A stretch of DNA of 64,000 nucleotides from Chloroflexota bacterium (GTDB lineage Bacteria > Chloroflexota > Dehalococcoidia > Tepidiformales > Tepidiformaceae). The notes under the pieces were generated by a model, which was not told the origin of the DNA, did no database searches, and worked only from the letters and a program-made list of their open reading frames with translations. The stretch covers positions 310,001 through 374,000 of the forward strand of contig JAPPAK010000001.1 of assembly GCA_026705605.1 (NCBI GenBank), written 5' to 3'. The position numbers and the translations under genes are program-made. Position 1 is the first letter of the stretch. Each line of letters starts with the position of its first letter. This document shows positions 24,488 to 32,883 of the stretch, one piece after another.

Positions 24488-24994
24488 CTACTCCGAGGGA
24501 GCCTCCTGTACCCAGCTCGCCAGCGGGTGCAGGGTCCGCTTGGCGATGCGCCAGCCGTCCTCGGTCCGCACGGCCTGATCGATGTACGTGAGCAGCACGA
24601 GGAAGACGTCGCCGTTCGGCTGGAGGTGCGAAGCGTGCATGTACGTCGACATCTCCGCGCTTTCGCCGTCCTCGCTCGGCACGATGTTCACGCTGCCGAT
24701 GAGGTGCTGCGTCGCGATGTGCCCCATCCCCCGAAACGTCCCCTCCACGAACCCCACCCACTCGTCCGGACCCGTTCGCTGCGTGTCCGGGTTCCCGCTG
24801 ATGGAGATGTCGGCGTCAGGCGTGAACGTCTGGTGGTAGAGCGCGCGCCCCACCTCCGGCTCGTCCCGCCCGATGGCGTCCGTGCCCAGCGCGTAGTTCG
24901 TGGCAAGCTGCCGGATGGCGCTCTCCATGGCAGGCCAGTCAGGCCGATCGCTTCCGCCCGCCGTCTGCAGAACACGTGGGGTCTCGTCGCTCAT
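24488..24994 (-). CDS. SnoaL/NTF2-like protein
   Basis: 168 aa. The cone-shaped NTF2-like fold is suggested by MESAIRQLATNYALGTDAIGRDE, YHQTFTPDADISISG, GMGHIATQHLIGSVNI, STYMHASHLQPNGDVFLVLLTYIDQAVRTEDGWRIAKR-type strands. Members include hydroxysteroid isomerase-like enzymes, dehydratases and dioxygenase small subunits; no catalytic residue can be assigned. Its ATG overlaps the TGA stop of the selenocysteine-containing FrnE gene (ATGA), so the two proteins are made together. Confidence 0.75.
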   Translation of the reverse strand: MSDETPRVLQTAGGSDRPDWPAMESAIRQLATNYALGTDAIGRDEPEVGRALYHQTFTPDADISISGNPDTQRTGPDEWVGFVEGTFRGMGHIATQHLIGSVNIVPSEDGESAEMSTYMHASHLQPNGDVFLVLLTYIDQAVRTEDGWRIAKRTLHPLASWVQEAPSE

Positions 24995-25635
24995 GCCTGC
25001 TCCCCCTCCTCGCGAGGTTCGCGGCCCAGCTCTTTCATGACCGCCTGGAACGTCTCGTACTCCTGCGCCCCCACGACCGCGTACTGCTCGTCGAAGATGA
25101 AGGTCGGCACCGAGCGCACCCCCGCGAGCCGCGCCCCCTCCACCGCCTCTTCCACCTGCTCCCGGTAGACCCCATCCGTAAGCGCCTGCCGCAGCTCCTC
25201 CCCGGGCAGCCCCGCCTCCTCCCCCAGCCGCATGAGCGTGTCGATGTCGCCGATGTCCTCGAGTTCGTCGAAGTACGCATCGAAGACGCGCCGGTGGAAC
25301 GCCTCCGCGCAGTCGCCGTGGTCCGCCGCGAACTCTGCTGCCTGCAGCGCCGGAATCGAGCTCGACCGCATCGTGCGTCCCTCCCTGAACCGCAGACCCA
25401 GCGCCCCGGCGCGGTCTTCCATGTAGGTTCGCGACTCGCTCTTCGGCGCTGAGGGAGGAGGCTGCGGCCGCCCCTCCAGGGGCACGCTCGCGTCGAGCAG
25501 GAATGGTGCGTACTGCACCTCGACGCCCTCGTAGTCGCGCTTCAGCTTGTCGACCTCGCCGAGGCCGATGTAGCACCAGGGTCAGACGAAGTCGGAGACG
25601 ACGGTCAGGACCGTGCGCGCAGGTGTCTCGCTCAT
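24991..25635 (-). CDS. FrnE/DsbA-family selenoprotein (Sec18, UxxC motif)
   Basis: 214 aa if the TGA at 25582-25584 is read as selenocysteine. The protein then begins MSETPARTVLTVVSDFV, followed by Sec18-Pro-Trp-Cys21-Tyr-Ile-Gly: exactly the FrnE active site CPWCYIG with the first Cys replaced by Sec. Downstream the DsbA-like helical insertion (about 60-165) and cis-Pro177 in RSVPTFIFDE are intact. The frame is open on both sides of the TGA, ATG 25635 has a perfect TATACT box 6 nt upstream, and a SECIS-like hairpin follows the codon. FrnE proteins are cytoplasmic DsbA-like thiol oxidoreductases. Automated gene calling would start too late, at 25518, and lose the active site. Confidence 0.85.
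25550..25568 (-). other. SECIS-like hairpin of the FrnE selenoprotein gene
   Basis: Minus-strand stem TCGGCCTC (25568-25561) and GAGGTCGA (25557-25550), 8 bp with one G-U pair, loop GGC at 25560-25558. The stem begins 13 nt after the TGA and the loop G lies 22 nt after it. This agrees with the known bacterial SECIS pattern: a hairpin within the coding region with a G at the start of the apical loop, about 16-37 nt downstream of the UGA. Confidence 0.65.
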
Positions 25636-25641
25636 GCGGCG

Positions 25642-25647
25642 AGTATA
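25642..25647 (-). promoter_or_regulatory. -10 box, FrnE selenoprotein (leaderless)
   Basis: TATACT on the minus strand, 6 nt before ATG 25635. It supports the upstream start codon that places the TGA inside the gene. Confidence 0.6.
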
Positions 25648-25669
25648 CGGAGCCTCGCTTCCGCCGGTG

Positions 25670-28054
25670 CTACTCCCCGACGGCTGCCCCCGGAAGCGGC
25701 TCCCGTGTGCTTGCGTCGGCCAGCCCGAGGCTCGGCAGCACACGGTTGAGCCAGCTCGGCATCCACCAGTTGGCGTCGCTCATCATCTGCATCGCCGCAG
25801 GCACCAGGATCAGCCGGATGACCGTCGCATCGAGGAAGATCGCCACCGCAAGCCCGATTCCGAACTCTTTCACCACCCGCTGGTCGCTCAGCGAGAAGCT
25901 GAGGAACACGGCCACCATGATCGCCGCCGCCGCCGAGATAACGCGGCTGGTGGCCGCCAGGCCCCGAGCCACCGCCTCGGCATTGTCGCCAGTTTCCATG
26001 TACTCCTCGCGTACCCGGCTCACGAGGAACACCTCGTAGTCCATCGACAGTCCGAACAGCACGGCGAACATCATCATCGGCAGGAACGACTCGATCGGCC
26101 CCGTGCCCTCCAGCCCGATCAGGCTGCCGCCCCAGCCCCACTGGAAGATCGCCACGAGAACGCCGAAGGCCGCCCCCGCCGCAAGCACGTTCATCAGCGC
26201 CGCCTTGACCGGCACGAGCAACGATCGGAACACGACCATCAGCAGCAGGAAGCTCGCTCCGATCACCGCCCCCAGGAATACCGGCACCCGATCCTGCACG
26301 CGTTCCCCGATGTCGATGAAGATCGCCGTGGGACCGCCGACCAATGCATCGACTCTGCGTCCCGTGAGTTCTGGCAGCGAGTCCCGGAGATGGTGAACGA
26401 GTTCGCCTGTCTCCTCGTCCTGGGGGGAGCTTCCGGGGATGAGCACGATGCGGCCCGCCGTCCGATCCGGGTTGATGAGCGCGGGCGAGACGCCAACGAC
26501 GTTCGGTTCCGCGGCCAGTGCAGCGGGGAGCGCCTCGAAGACTGCCGCTTCCTCCTCGCTCTCAAGGGCGGCGGCGATCACGATCGGGCCGTTGTAGCCC
26601 GCGCCGAAGCCCTCCGCCAGCAGGTCGTACGAGCGCCGTGACGAGAGCGAGGTGGGATTGCTCCCGGCATCGCTCGAGCCCAGCCGCACGTCGAGTGCCG
26701 GGTACGCGAGCACCAGCAGCGCCGCTGTCGCCACGACGAGCCAAAGCCACGGGGCTCGCTGGATGGTTCGCGCCAGCCAGTACCCCATCCCGCTCTGGTT
26801 CTGGACAGCCGCGACCCGTATCCCGGGCACCCTCAGGCGGTTCACCCGGTGCCCGACGAGGCTCAGGATGGCCGGCAGGACGAAGAGCGCGACCAGTGCC
26901 GCAAGCCCCACGGCGATCGCCGGCCCCATCGCCGTCAGGGACAGGAGCGGGATGCCCATGGCCCACAGCCCCATGAGCGCGATCACTACGCTGCAGCCCG
27001 CGAACAGCACCGAGTGTCCAGCCGTTCCCGCCGCCTTCACGACGGCTTCGGTGACGGTCTCTTCTGTCGTCAGCGCCTCGCGGAAGCGGGTCACGACGAG
27101 GAGGGCGTAGTCGATCCCCACGCCGATGCCAATCATCGCCGCGAACTGCGGCGTGAAGGGGGCGAAGTTCACGAATGAGGCCCCAACCCCGATCAGGAAG
27201 AAGGCCGGGATGAGCGCCAACAGCGCGGTGAAGATCGGCAACCCTGCTGCCGTTACGGACCCGAAGGCGATGAGCAGGATGACAACCGCCGCCGCCAGCC
27301 CCACCAGCTCCGAGCTGCCCGGTGGTTCGCGTTCGCCCGCCGTCGCGACGATTCCGCCCAGCTCGACCTGCAGCTCGCCCGTAGAGACCTCATCCCTCCA
27401 GTCGAAGAGCGCCTCGATGCTGTGGTCGTTGACTTCGTTGGCCCCGACTTCGTACTGCGCCGTGGCGCGCGCGATCGTACCGTCTGGCGAGATGCGTCCC
27501 GGTTCCTCGTAGGGGGAGGCCACTTCCAGCACTTGCGGCAGCTCCGCCGCCTGTTCGAGGAGCGCCTCAATCGCCTCCCGCACCTCCGGGTTCGTGATAC
27601 CCGCCGGAGCGTGGAACACGATCTCGGTCGTGTCGCCTGCGGCGCTTGGGAAACGCTCGGTGAGCAGGTCGCTCAACTCCTGCGACTCCGTTCCCGGCAG
27701 CGTGAAGCTGCCTGTTCCGAATTCGCCGCGCATCGTCCCCCACAGCACCCCACAAACCAGGACGAAGGTCACGGCTCCGGCGATCACGACCCATGGACGC
27801 CGACACGCGAACCGCGGCCAGCGGTCGAACAGGAACGAACCGCTCTCCGCCTCCCCCACTGTCTCCCACGGGACCTGCTGCCCCGGGGACGCCGCCGCCA
27901 CGGCCGGTCGCGCCTGGGGTGCAGGTCGTGCCTGCCGCCGTGCCGTGGGAGTGGTGCGCTCGCCCCCTGTTAGCGTCTGCCAGAGCATCCAGACCGCCCC
28001 GCCGACAACCGCAAGGCCAAGGATTCCGGCAATCAACCGCCCGAAACCGTTCAC
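25670..28054 (-). CDS. MMPL-family RND transporter (2)
   Basis: About 794 aa from a GTG at 28054. It differs from the first MMPL by an extra N-terminal hydrophobic segment (LIAGILGLAVVGGAVWML) and an Ala/Pro/Arg-rich linker before the usual RND architecture. IGVGIDYALLVVTRFREALT and LFGLSMDYEVFLVSRVREEYME are the duplicated motifs with the proton-relay residues, and GTESQELSDLLTERFP begins the first external domain. A lipid or hydrophobic-compound exporter is the expected role. It follows the OYE gene on the same strand with about 100 nt between them; the GTG is the first start after that gap. Confidence 0.85.
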   Translation of the reverse strand: MNGFGRLIAGILGLAVVGGAVWMLWQTLTGGERTTPTARRQARPAPQARPAVAAASPGQQVPWETVGEAESGSFLFDRWPRFACRRPWVVIAGAVTFVLVCGVLWGTMRGEFGTGSFTLPGTESQELSDLLTERFPSAAGDTTEIVFHAPAGITNPEVREAIEALLEQAAELPQVLEVASPYEEPGRISPDGTIARATAQYEVGANEVNDHSIEALFDWRDEVSTGELQVELGGIVATAGEREPPGSSELVGLAAAVVILLIAFGSVTAAGLPIFTALLALIPAFFLIGVGASFVNFAPFTPQFAAMIGIGVGIDYALLVVTRFREALTTEETVTEAVVKAAGTAGHSVLFAGCSVVIALMGLWAMGIPLLSLTAMGPAIAVGLAALVALFVLPAILSLVGHRVNRLRVPGIRVAAVQNQSGMGYWLARTIQRAPWLWLVVATAALLVLAYPALDVRLGSSDAGSNPTSLSSRRSYDLLAEGFGAGYNGPIVIAAALESEEEAAVFEALPAALAAEPNVVGVSPALINPDRTAGRIVLIPGSSPQDEETGELVHHLRDSLPELTGRRVDALVGGPTAIFIDIGERVQDRVPVFLGAVIGASFLLLMVVFRSLLVPVKAALMNVLAAGAAFGVLVAIFQWGWGGSLIGLEGTGPIESFLPMMMFAVLFGLSMDYEVFLVSRVREEYMETGDNAEAVARGLAATSRVISAAAAIMVAVFLSFSLSDQRVVKEFGIGLAVAIFLDATVIRLILVPAAMQMMSDANWWMPSWLNRVLPSLGLADASTREPLPGAAVGE

Positions 28055-28157
28055 GAACTCACGCTCCGGTTGTTCCGTTGGGGTCGCGTCGCATCGAGTG
28101 CTGCAAGCATTCGACGCCGCCGAATACCCTAGCAGGCCCCCCGTTTGCCGCCAGTGC

Positions 28158-30155
28158 CTACACCTCGAGGGCGGCGTAGTGCCCGGAGTGGATCGCCATC
28201 TCCAGCCAGCGCGGCGCCAGCGCGTCGCCCACAACGGTCACGTCTCCCTCGTAGTCGTCCAGCAGCTCCGCGAACTCCGTGTTCGGCACGTTCCCGGACA
28301 TGAGCACGACCATGTCCGCTGGCACCCGCTCCTCCACGTCCGCCGCGTCGAGGTTCCTGACGAGCACGTCCGTCTCCGTGACCTCCGCCAGGTGCGCCCG
28401 CGGGATGATGCGGAAGCCGCTCGGATGGCCCGTCAGTCGCCGCAGCGCCGGCTCCTGCATGAGCGCCCCGGCCACCGCCGACCCCAGCGAGTAGTGCCGC
28501 GTCACGAAGGTGACGCTCAGGCCCGCGTCCAGCAGCTTCTCCGCCACCCCGATCGCCGGGTAGTGGCCCACGTCGTCCAGCACCACCGCCGCGGTTCCCA
28601 GCTCCGCGTTCCCCTCCGCCACGTCGTAGTACGACCACACGTGCGGAAGGTGCAGCCCCTCGGGCGGCTCCGTCGGCCGCAACTGCTGGAAGCCGTCCAC
28701 CCGCGGCGTCGAGCCCGTCGCCACGATCACCGAGTCGGGACGCTCGTGCTCGAGCCAGTCGAACGATCGGTGCCAGCGGTCCCACTGGCCCGCGTCCACA
28801 TTCGCGTTCAGCCGGACATCGACCTCCAGGTTCCGTAGTTGCCCCTCCAGCCAGTCGACAATGCCCCCGATCTCCTCGCGGTGCGGCAGCTGGCGCGCCA
28901 CCTGGATCTGGCCGCCCAGCCGGTCCGTCGCCTCGAACAGCGTCACCCGATGGCCGCGTAGCGCCGCCACCCGCGCCGCCTCCATCCCCGAGGGCCCGCC
29001 CCCAATCACGAAGACCCGCTTCGGCTCCTCCGCCGGCTCGATGTGGTCGTCCCCGAACCGCCCTTCCTGCCCCGCCCCCACGTTGACCGTGCAGCCGAAG
29101 CGCATAAGCGGCCCCGTGCTCCCCCCGATGCACCCCTGGTTGCAGCCGATGCAGGGCCGCGTGTCCGCCTCGCGCCCCTCCTGCGCCTTTCGCACGATGT
29201 CCGGGTCGGCGAGCGTCGCCCGCACCATCGAGACCATGTCCGCCTGCCCCGAGGCGATGATGTCCTCCGCCTCCTGCACGGTGATCACCCGTCCCGTCAC
29301 GATCGTCGGCTTCGAGAGCGCCCGTGTCGCGACAGTGCTGCGTTCCAGCTCGTAGCCGTGCGGCTCGTGCATCCCCCCGATGAACTGGTCGAAGCTGTAG
29401 TAGCTCCCCACCGACACGTCGAAGAAGTCCAGCAGGCCGTCCGCTTCCAGCGCCAGCGCGATCTCGAGGTTCTCCTGCGGCCCGATGCCGTCCGTCACAC
29501 CCTCCGAGGCGGTCAGGCGGATGCCGAGCGGGTAATCGTCCCCGAGTTCGGAGCGCACCGCCGCGATCACCTTGCGCGGGAAGCGCATACGGTTCTCGAA
29601 CGAGCCGCCGTAATCGTCCTCGCGCAGGTTCGTCACCGGCGACATGAACTGGGTCAGCAGGTAGCCGTGAGCCCCGTGGATCTCCACGCCGTCCAGCCCG
29701 CCCTGCTGGCAGTGGCGCGCCGCTCGTGCATACGCCTCCACCACCTCGTCGATCATGCCCTTCGTCATCGGCACGGGAAGCACCGTCGAGAGCGCTCCCA
29801 TCACCCGCGAGGGCGCCCAGGGCGGCCCGCCCGTCAGCGTCATCGCGTTGTTCCCCGCGTGCCAGAGCTGCTGGAACAGCTTCATCCCGTGCCGGTGCGA
29901 GGCCTCCGCGAGCTGTTCGTAGTCGCTCACGATCTCGGGCCGGAAGGCGAGCAGCGACGACGCGGTTGTCGGATGCACCGTCGCCACCTCGAGAATCGTC
30001 AGCCCCACCCCGCCCTTCGCCCGCGCCTCGTGGTAGTCGACGAGTACCTGCAGGCCGCCCGCGTTCAGCCCAGTCCCGTGCGCCGAGCGGATGATGCGGT
30101 TCTTGATCTCGAGCCCGTTGATCGTGATCGGGCTGAAGACGTGGGGGTATGGCAT
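28158..30155 (-). CDS. FadH-like NADH:flavin oxidoreductase (OYE-FeS-FAD)
   Basis: 665 aa with three parts: an old-yellow-enzyme FMN barrel (1-325; IKNRIIRSAHGTG, HGAHGYLLTQFMSP), a [4Fe-4S] site Cys335-x2-Cys338-x3-Cys342-x12-Cys355, and a C-terminal FAD/NAD(P) domain (VIGGGPSGMEAARVAA). This is the layout of 2,4-dienoyl-CoA reductase and trimethylamine dehydrogenase. YEIHGAHGY-type catalytic His is present in VEIHGAHGY. It probably reduces an enone or dienoyl-CoA. It is the last gene of the P450 cluster, 19 nt after the PPOX gene. Confidence 0.9.
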   Translation of the reverse strand: MPYPHVFSPITINGLEIKNRIIRSAHGTGLNAGGLQVLVDYHEARAKGGVGLTILEVATVHPTTASSLLAFRPEIVSDYEQLAEASHRHGMKLFQQLWHAGNNAMTLTGGPPWAPSRVMGALSTVLPVPMTKGMIDEVVEAYARAARHCQQGGLDGVEIHGAHGYLLTQFMSPVTNLREDDYGGSFENRMRFPRKVIAAVRSELGDDYPLGIRLTASEGVTDGIGPQENLEIALALEADGLLDFFDVSVGSYYSFDQFIGGMHEPHGYELERSTVATRALSKPTIVTGRVITVQEAEDIIASGQADMVSMVRATLADPDIVRKAQEGREADTRPCIGCNQGCIGGSTGPLMRFGCTVNVGAGQEGRFGDDHIEPAEEPKRVFVIGGGPSGMEAARVAALRGHRVTLFEATDRLGGQIQVARQLPHREEIGGIVDWLEGQLRNLEVDVRLNANVDAGQWDRWHRSFDWLEHERPDSVIVATGSTPRVDGFQQLRPTEPPEGLHLPHVWSYYDVAEGNAELGTAAVVLDDVGHYPAIGVAEKLLDAGLSVTFVTRHYSLGSAVAGALMQEPALRRLTGHPSGFRIIPRAHLAEVTETDVLVRNLDAADVEERVPADMVVLMSGNVPNTEFAELLDDYEGDVTVVGDALAPRWLEMAIHSGHYAALEV

Positions 30156-30174
30156 GGCTCCGCCCTCCTGAGCC

Positions 30175-30612
30175 TTAGTCGTCGGCCTCCAGCAGGAACG
30201 GCCCGTCGATGCCCCGGCCGCGCACCGAAGTCAGTTCGACGACAATCGCCTTGCCCTTGCGCTCCGGGTCGCGCTGCTGCTCCAGCGGGTGCGAGTTGTC
30301 GTACACGGTGCGGTCGATTTCCGGGTCGTCGTTGAGCCGCGCCCGACCCTTGAACTGGTAGAAGCGCCGCTCCGCCATGTTCGAGTACACCAGCACCACC
30401 ACCGGGTGCGTCTCCAGCGAGGTCGTGAGCGTGCTCCCCGCCGCATCCCGCGTCCAGAACGCCACGGACGAGTCGCCCAGCGTCTGCGCCGTTCCCCGGA
30501 AGCTCACCGTCGGCTCGCCATCGACCGTCACGCCCGCGACCACGATCGGATGCCCTTCTGCGAACGCTTCGTTGAAGTCCCGCTTGACCGACTCCGGCAG
30601 AACGACCGCCAC
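30175..30612 (-). CDS. PPOX-class (F420/FMN split-barrel) protein
   Basis: 145 aa from a GTG at 30612, only 2 nt after the ferredoxin stop codon. The split-barrel signature is KRDFNEAFAEGHPIVVAGVT, GEPTVSFRGTAQTLGDSSVAFWTRD, VVVLVYSNMAERRFYQFKGRARL. It resembles F420-dependent or heme-binding relatives of pyridoxamine oxidase. In this cluster it could reduce a P450 product or scavenge a toxic intermediate; that is inference from position. Confidence 0.78.
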   Translation of the reverse strand: MAVVLPESVKRDFNEAFAEGHPIVVAGVTVDGEPTVSFRGTAQTLGDSSVAFWTRDAAGSTLTTSLETHPVVVLVYSNMAERRFYQFKGRARLNDDPEIDRTVYDNSHPLEQQRDPERKGKAIVVELTSVRGRGIDGPFLLEADD

Positions 30613-30614
30613 TG

Positions 30615-30821
30615 CTAGCTGCCGTCTTCCTCGACCAGGCTGATGGCCTGCGCCGGGCACATCTCGATGGCGTCGGTCGCCTGCTCGATCTGCTCTCCCT
30701 CGGGGTGCTCGATCGTCACGACCGGCCAGTTCTCGTCGTCCCGCTTGAATACATCCGGCTGCAGGTAGGAGCACTGCCCCGACTTGAGGCACAGCCGCCG
30801 CTCGATTACCAGTTTCTGCAT
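30615..30821 (-). CDS. P450-type [3Fe-4S] ferredoxin
   Basis: 68 aa beginning MQKLVIERRLCLKSGQC. Cys11, Cys17 and Cys55 (in EMCPAQAI) give the three-cysteine pattern of single-cluster [3Fe-4S] ferredoxins that feed cytochromes P450. The start at 30821 is chosen because the ferredoxin strand begins there; an ATG 18 codons earlier overlaps the P450 gene. It lies 29 nt after the P450 gene, the usual pairing, and should pass single electrons to that enzyme. No dedicated ferredoxin reductase is adjacent. Confidence 0.9.
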   Translation of the reverse strand: MQKLVIERRLCLKSGQCSYLQPDVFKRDDENWPVVTIEHPEGEQIEQATDAIEMCPAQAISLVEEDGS

Positions 30822-30850
30822 CGCCTGCTCCGTTCTGCCGGTCCGGCCGG

Positions 30851-32098
30851 TCAGCTCTTCGAGGGAGGATCCCACGCCACGGGCAGCGTCTCAACGCCGT
30901 GCAGCACCGGGGCGCTGATCTCCTCCGGCTCGCCCGTGAGCCGCAGGTTCGGCATCCGCTCCAGCACCAGCTTCAGCGCCACCTTCGCCTCCACCCGCGC
31001 CAGGGGAGCCCCCATGCAGTAGTGGATCCCCTGGCCGAAGGCGTAGTGCAGCTTCAGATCCTCGTAGTCCCGTGTCACGTCGAACTTCTCCGGCTCATCC
31101 CACATCTCGGGGTCCAGGTTGGCCGACCCGAACATACAGAGCACCTTCGTATCCTTCGGCACCTGCACGCCCAGGAACTCCGTGTCCTCCACCGCCGTCC
31201 GGAAGAGGCCGTTCACGGGAGCGTCGTAGCGCAGGCTCTCCTCGACGCATGTGTCGTACAGGTCCGGGTTGTTCTTCACCAGCTCCATCTGGTCCGGGTT
31301 CTGGAGCAGCCGGTAGATCATGTTGCCGATGAGCTGCGTCGTCGTCGCGCTCCCCGCGATGAAGAGGAAGCCCATAAACCCGATGATCTCGTCGTCCGTG
31401 AGCGTGCGGCCGTTCAGCTCTGCCGTCACGAGCGCCGTGAGCGTGTCCTGCGGCATCTCCTCGCCGGCGGCGTGCATTGCCCGCCGCTCGGCGATCGTCC
31501 CGAGGAAGTACTGCACCTCCGACATGCTGCGGCTGGTGGTGGAGCGGGCCGCGTCCCTGCCCTCGGACTCGACCTCCGCCGCCATCTGCCGGGCCATCTC
31601 CTCCTGCTCAAGCGCGTTGGCGGCGATGACGCTGTCGGCGCGCGGGCGCATCTGCTGCACGAGGTCCGGGTCGAGCCCCAGCAGCCACGCGATCACGATC
31701 AGCGGGACGGGCACCGCCAGCAGCTGCATGAAGTCGCCCTCGCCCTTGTCGACAAACCCATCGATGATCTCGTCCATCAGATCCGTGATTTGCGGCTCCA
31801 TCGCCAGCAGGCTCGCAGGCGTGAAGGCGCGGTTCACCAGCCGCCGGTCGAACGTGTGCTCCGGCGGGTCGACGCTCACGAGCACGCCTCCGCCGCTCCG
31901 GGCGAGCCCCGGACCCAGCTCGCTCGTCCACTGCTTCCAGTCGTGCAGCAGCGCCCGCACGTCCTTCTCGCGCGTCACCGCGTACCACTCGAACGGCTCC
32001 TCCGCGTGCGCCATCGGGCACTCCTCGCGCATGCGTGCGAAGTGCGGGTGCACGTCTGCCTGGAATTCGGGGTCGAAGAAGTCGAAGTCAGACGCCAT
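30851..32098 (-). CDS. Cytochrome P450 monooxygenase
   Basis: 415 aa soluble bacterial P450. The I-helix oxygen-activation segment is FIAGSATTTQLIGN, the K-helix ExxR is ESLRYDAPV, and the heme loop FGQGIHYCMG places the thiolate ligand at Cys361. The N-terminus has no membrane anchor. A GGAGG site precedes ATG 32098, and a TAGAGT -10 box lies upstream. It should hydroxylate a hydrophobic substrate, with the adjacent ferredoxin as electron donor. The nearby nitroreductase, OYE and PPOX genes suggest a multi-step pathway for a terpenoid, steroid or similar compound, not proven. Confidence 0.92.
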   Translation of the reverse strand: MASDFDFFDPEFQADVHPHFARMREECPMAHAEEPFEWYAVTREKDVRALLHDWKQWTSELGPGLARSGGGVLVSVDPPEHTFDRRLVNRAFTPASLLAMEPQITDLMDEIIDGFVDKGEGDFMQLLAVPVPLIVIAWLLGLDPDLVQQMRPRADSVIAANALEQEEMARQMAAEVESEGRDAARSTTSRSMSEVQYFLGTIAERRAMHAAGEEMPQDTLTALVTAELNGRTLTDDEIIGFMGFLFIAGSATTTQLIGNMIYRLLQNPDQMELVKNNPDLYDTCVEESLRYDAPVNGLFRTAVEDTEFLGVQVPKDTKVLCMFGSANLDPEMWDEPEKFDVTRDYEDLKLHYAFGQGIHYCMGAPLARVEAKVALKLVLERMPNLRLTGEPEEISAPVLHGVETLPVAWDPPSKS

Positions 32099-32118
32099 AG
32101 TGCCTCCGGTGCGGAGTG

Positions 32119-32139
32119 ACTCTACGCGACGAGGCTCGT
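32119..32139 (-). promoter_or_regulatory. P450 promoter with candidate TetR operator
   Basis: A -10 box TAGAGT (32119-32124, minus strand) is preceded by the palindrome ACGAGGCTCGT at 32129-32139, which would sit between the -35 and -10 regions. The TetR gene ends 18 nt further upstream, so repression of the P450 operon by that regulator is a reasonable guess. Confidence 0.35.
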
Positions 32140-32156
32140 ACCGGCCCTCTGGCTTA

Positions 32157-32843
32157 CTAGGGGGTTTCGCTACCCACCGCCGCTCGCTCCGATGGCTGCA
32201 TCGAGAGGCGTCCCTGACGCTCCGCCGCGATGCGCCGGCAACGCTCGGCCGCTTCCCCTGTCGTAGCGCCCGCGAGCATGACGCAGGCTGAACAGATCAT
32301 CATGTCGGTCAGGTCATCCAGGGCGATGCGCCCTCCGGCCCAGTCGATGGTGACGCCGCGGCGTACGCCGCTGAGGAGCGTCGCCAACACGGTTGGGTCC
32401 ACCCAGTCCTGGAGCTCGCCGTCTGAACGCATCTCCTCCACCGCCTCGACCAGCGCCTGCAGCCCCTCAAGGCGGAGCGCCCTCCCCAATCGTCGCCCTC
32501 CCGGCCGCGACCGGAAGGAATCCATGAGCGTCCGGACGTAGTTCGGTTCACGCGTCACCGTCTCCGCGGTCGACGTCAGCATCGCAATAACCCGGTCGAG
32601 GCCACGCACCCCAACGGCGGGTCCGGCCTCCTCCAGGAGCTCCTCGTAGTGCTCAAGCACGGCCTCGTAGAGCAGTTCGTCCTTGCTCCCGAACGTGTTG
32701 TAGAGGGTTGGCGCCGTAACGCTGGCGGCCTCTGCCAACCCCTTCATCGTGACGTTGTCGTACCCGACGCGCCCGACGAACTCTCGCGCAGCGTTCAGGA
32801 TCCGCTTCCGCCGCTCCAGCCGCTTCTCATCCCCTAGTGGCAT
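32157..32843 (-). CDS. TetR/AcrR-family transcriptional regulator
   Basis: 228 aa. The helix-turn-helix lies at about 15-60: RKRILNAAREFVGRVGYDNVTMKGLAEAA, then VTAPTLYNTFGSKDELL. The remaining helical part is the ligand-binding and dimer domain and is not informative by eye. It sits between the nitroreductase and P450 genes on the same strand, and an 11-nt palindrome in the P450 promoter is a candidate target. It has its own TACAAT box 9 nt before the ATG. A substrate-induced repressor of the P450 cluster is inferred. Confidence 0.88.
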   Translation of the reverse strand: MPLGDEKRLERRKRILNAAREFVGRVGYDNVTMKGLAEAASVTAPTLYNTFGSKDELLYEAVLEHYEELLEEAGPAVGVRGLDRVIAMLTSTAETVTREPNYVRTLMDSFRSRPGGRRLGRALRLEGLQALVEAVEEMRSDGELQDWVDPTVLATLLSGVRRGVTIDWAGGRIALDDLTDMMICSACVMLAGATTGEAAERCRRIAAERQGRLSMQPSERAAVGSETP

Positions 32844-32852
32844 AGAGTCTCA

Positions 32853-32858
32853 ATTGTA
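32853..32858 (-). promoter_or_regulatory. -10 box, TetR gene (near-leaderless)
   Basis: TACAAT on the minus strand ends 9 nt before ATG 32843, with no ribosome-binding site between them. Confidence 0.5.
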
Positions 32859-32883
32859 CCAGCGCGAGCCGCCGAGCCGTCCC

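Noticed and set aside
24991-25518. A shorter FrnE-like gene starting at ATG 25518
   Set aside because: It would lack the first strand and both active-site residues; the upstream frame, the -10 box and the TGA at the Cys position fit a selenoprotein much better.
25582-25584. TGA as a nonsense mutation making a pseudogene
   Set aside because: The stop falls on the redox Cys codon, flanking frames show no decay, a SECIS-like hairpin follows and selD is present with the same feature.
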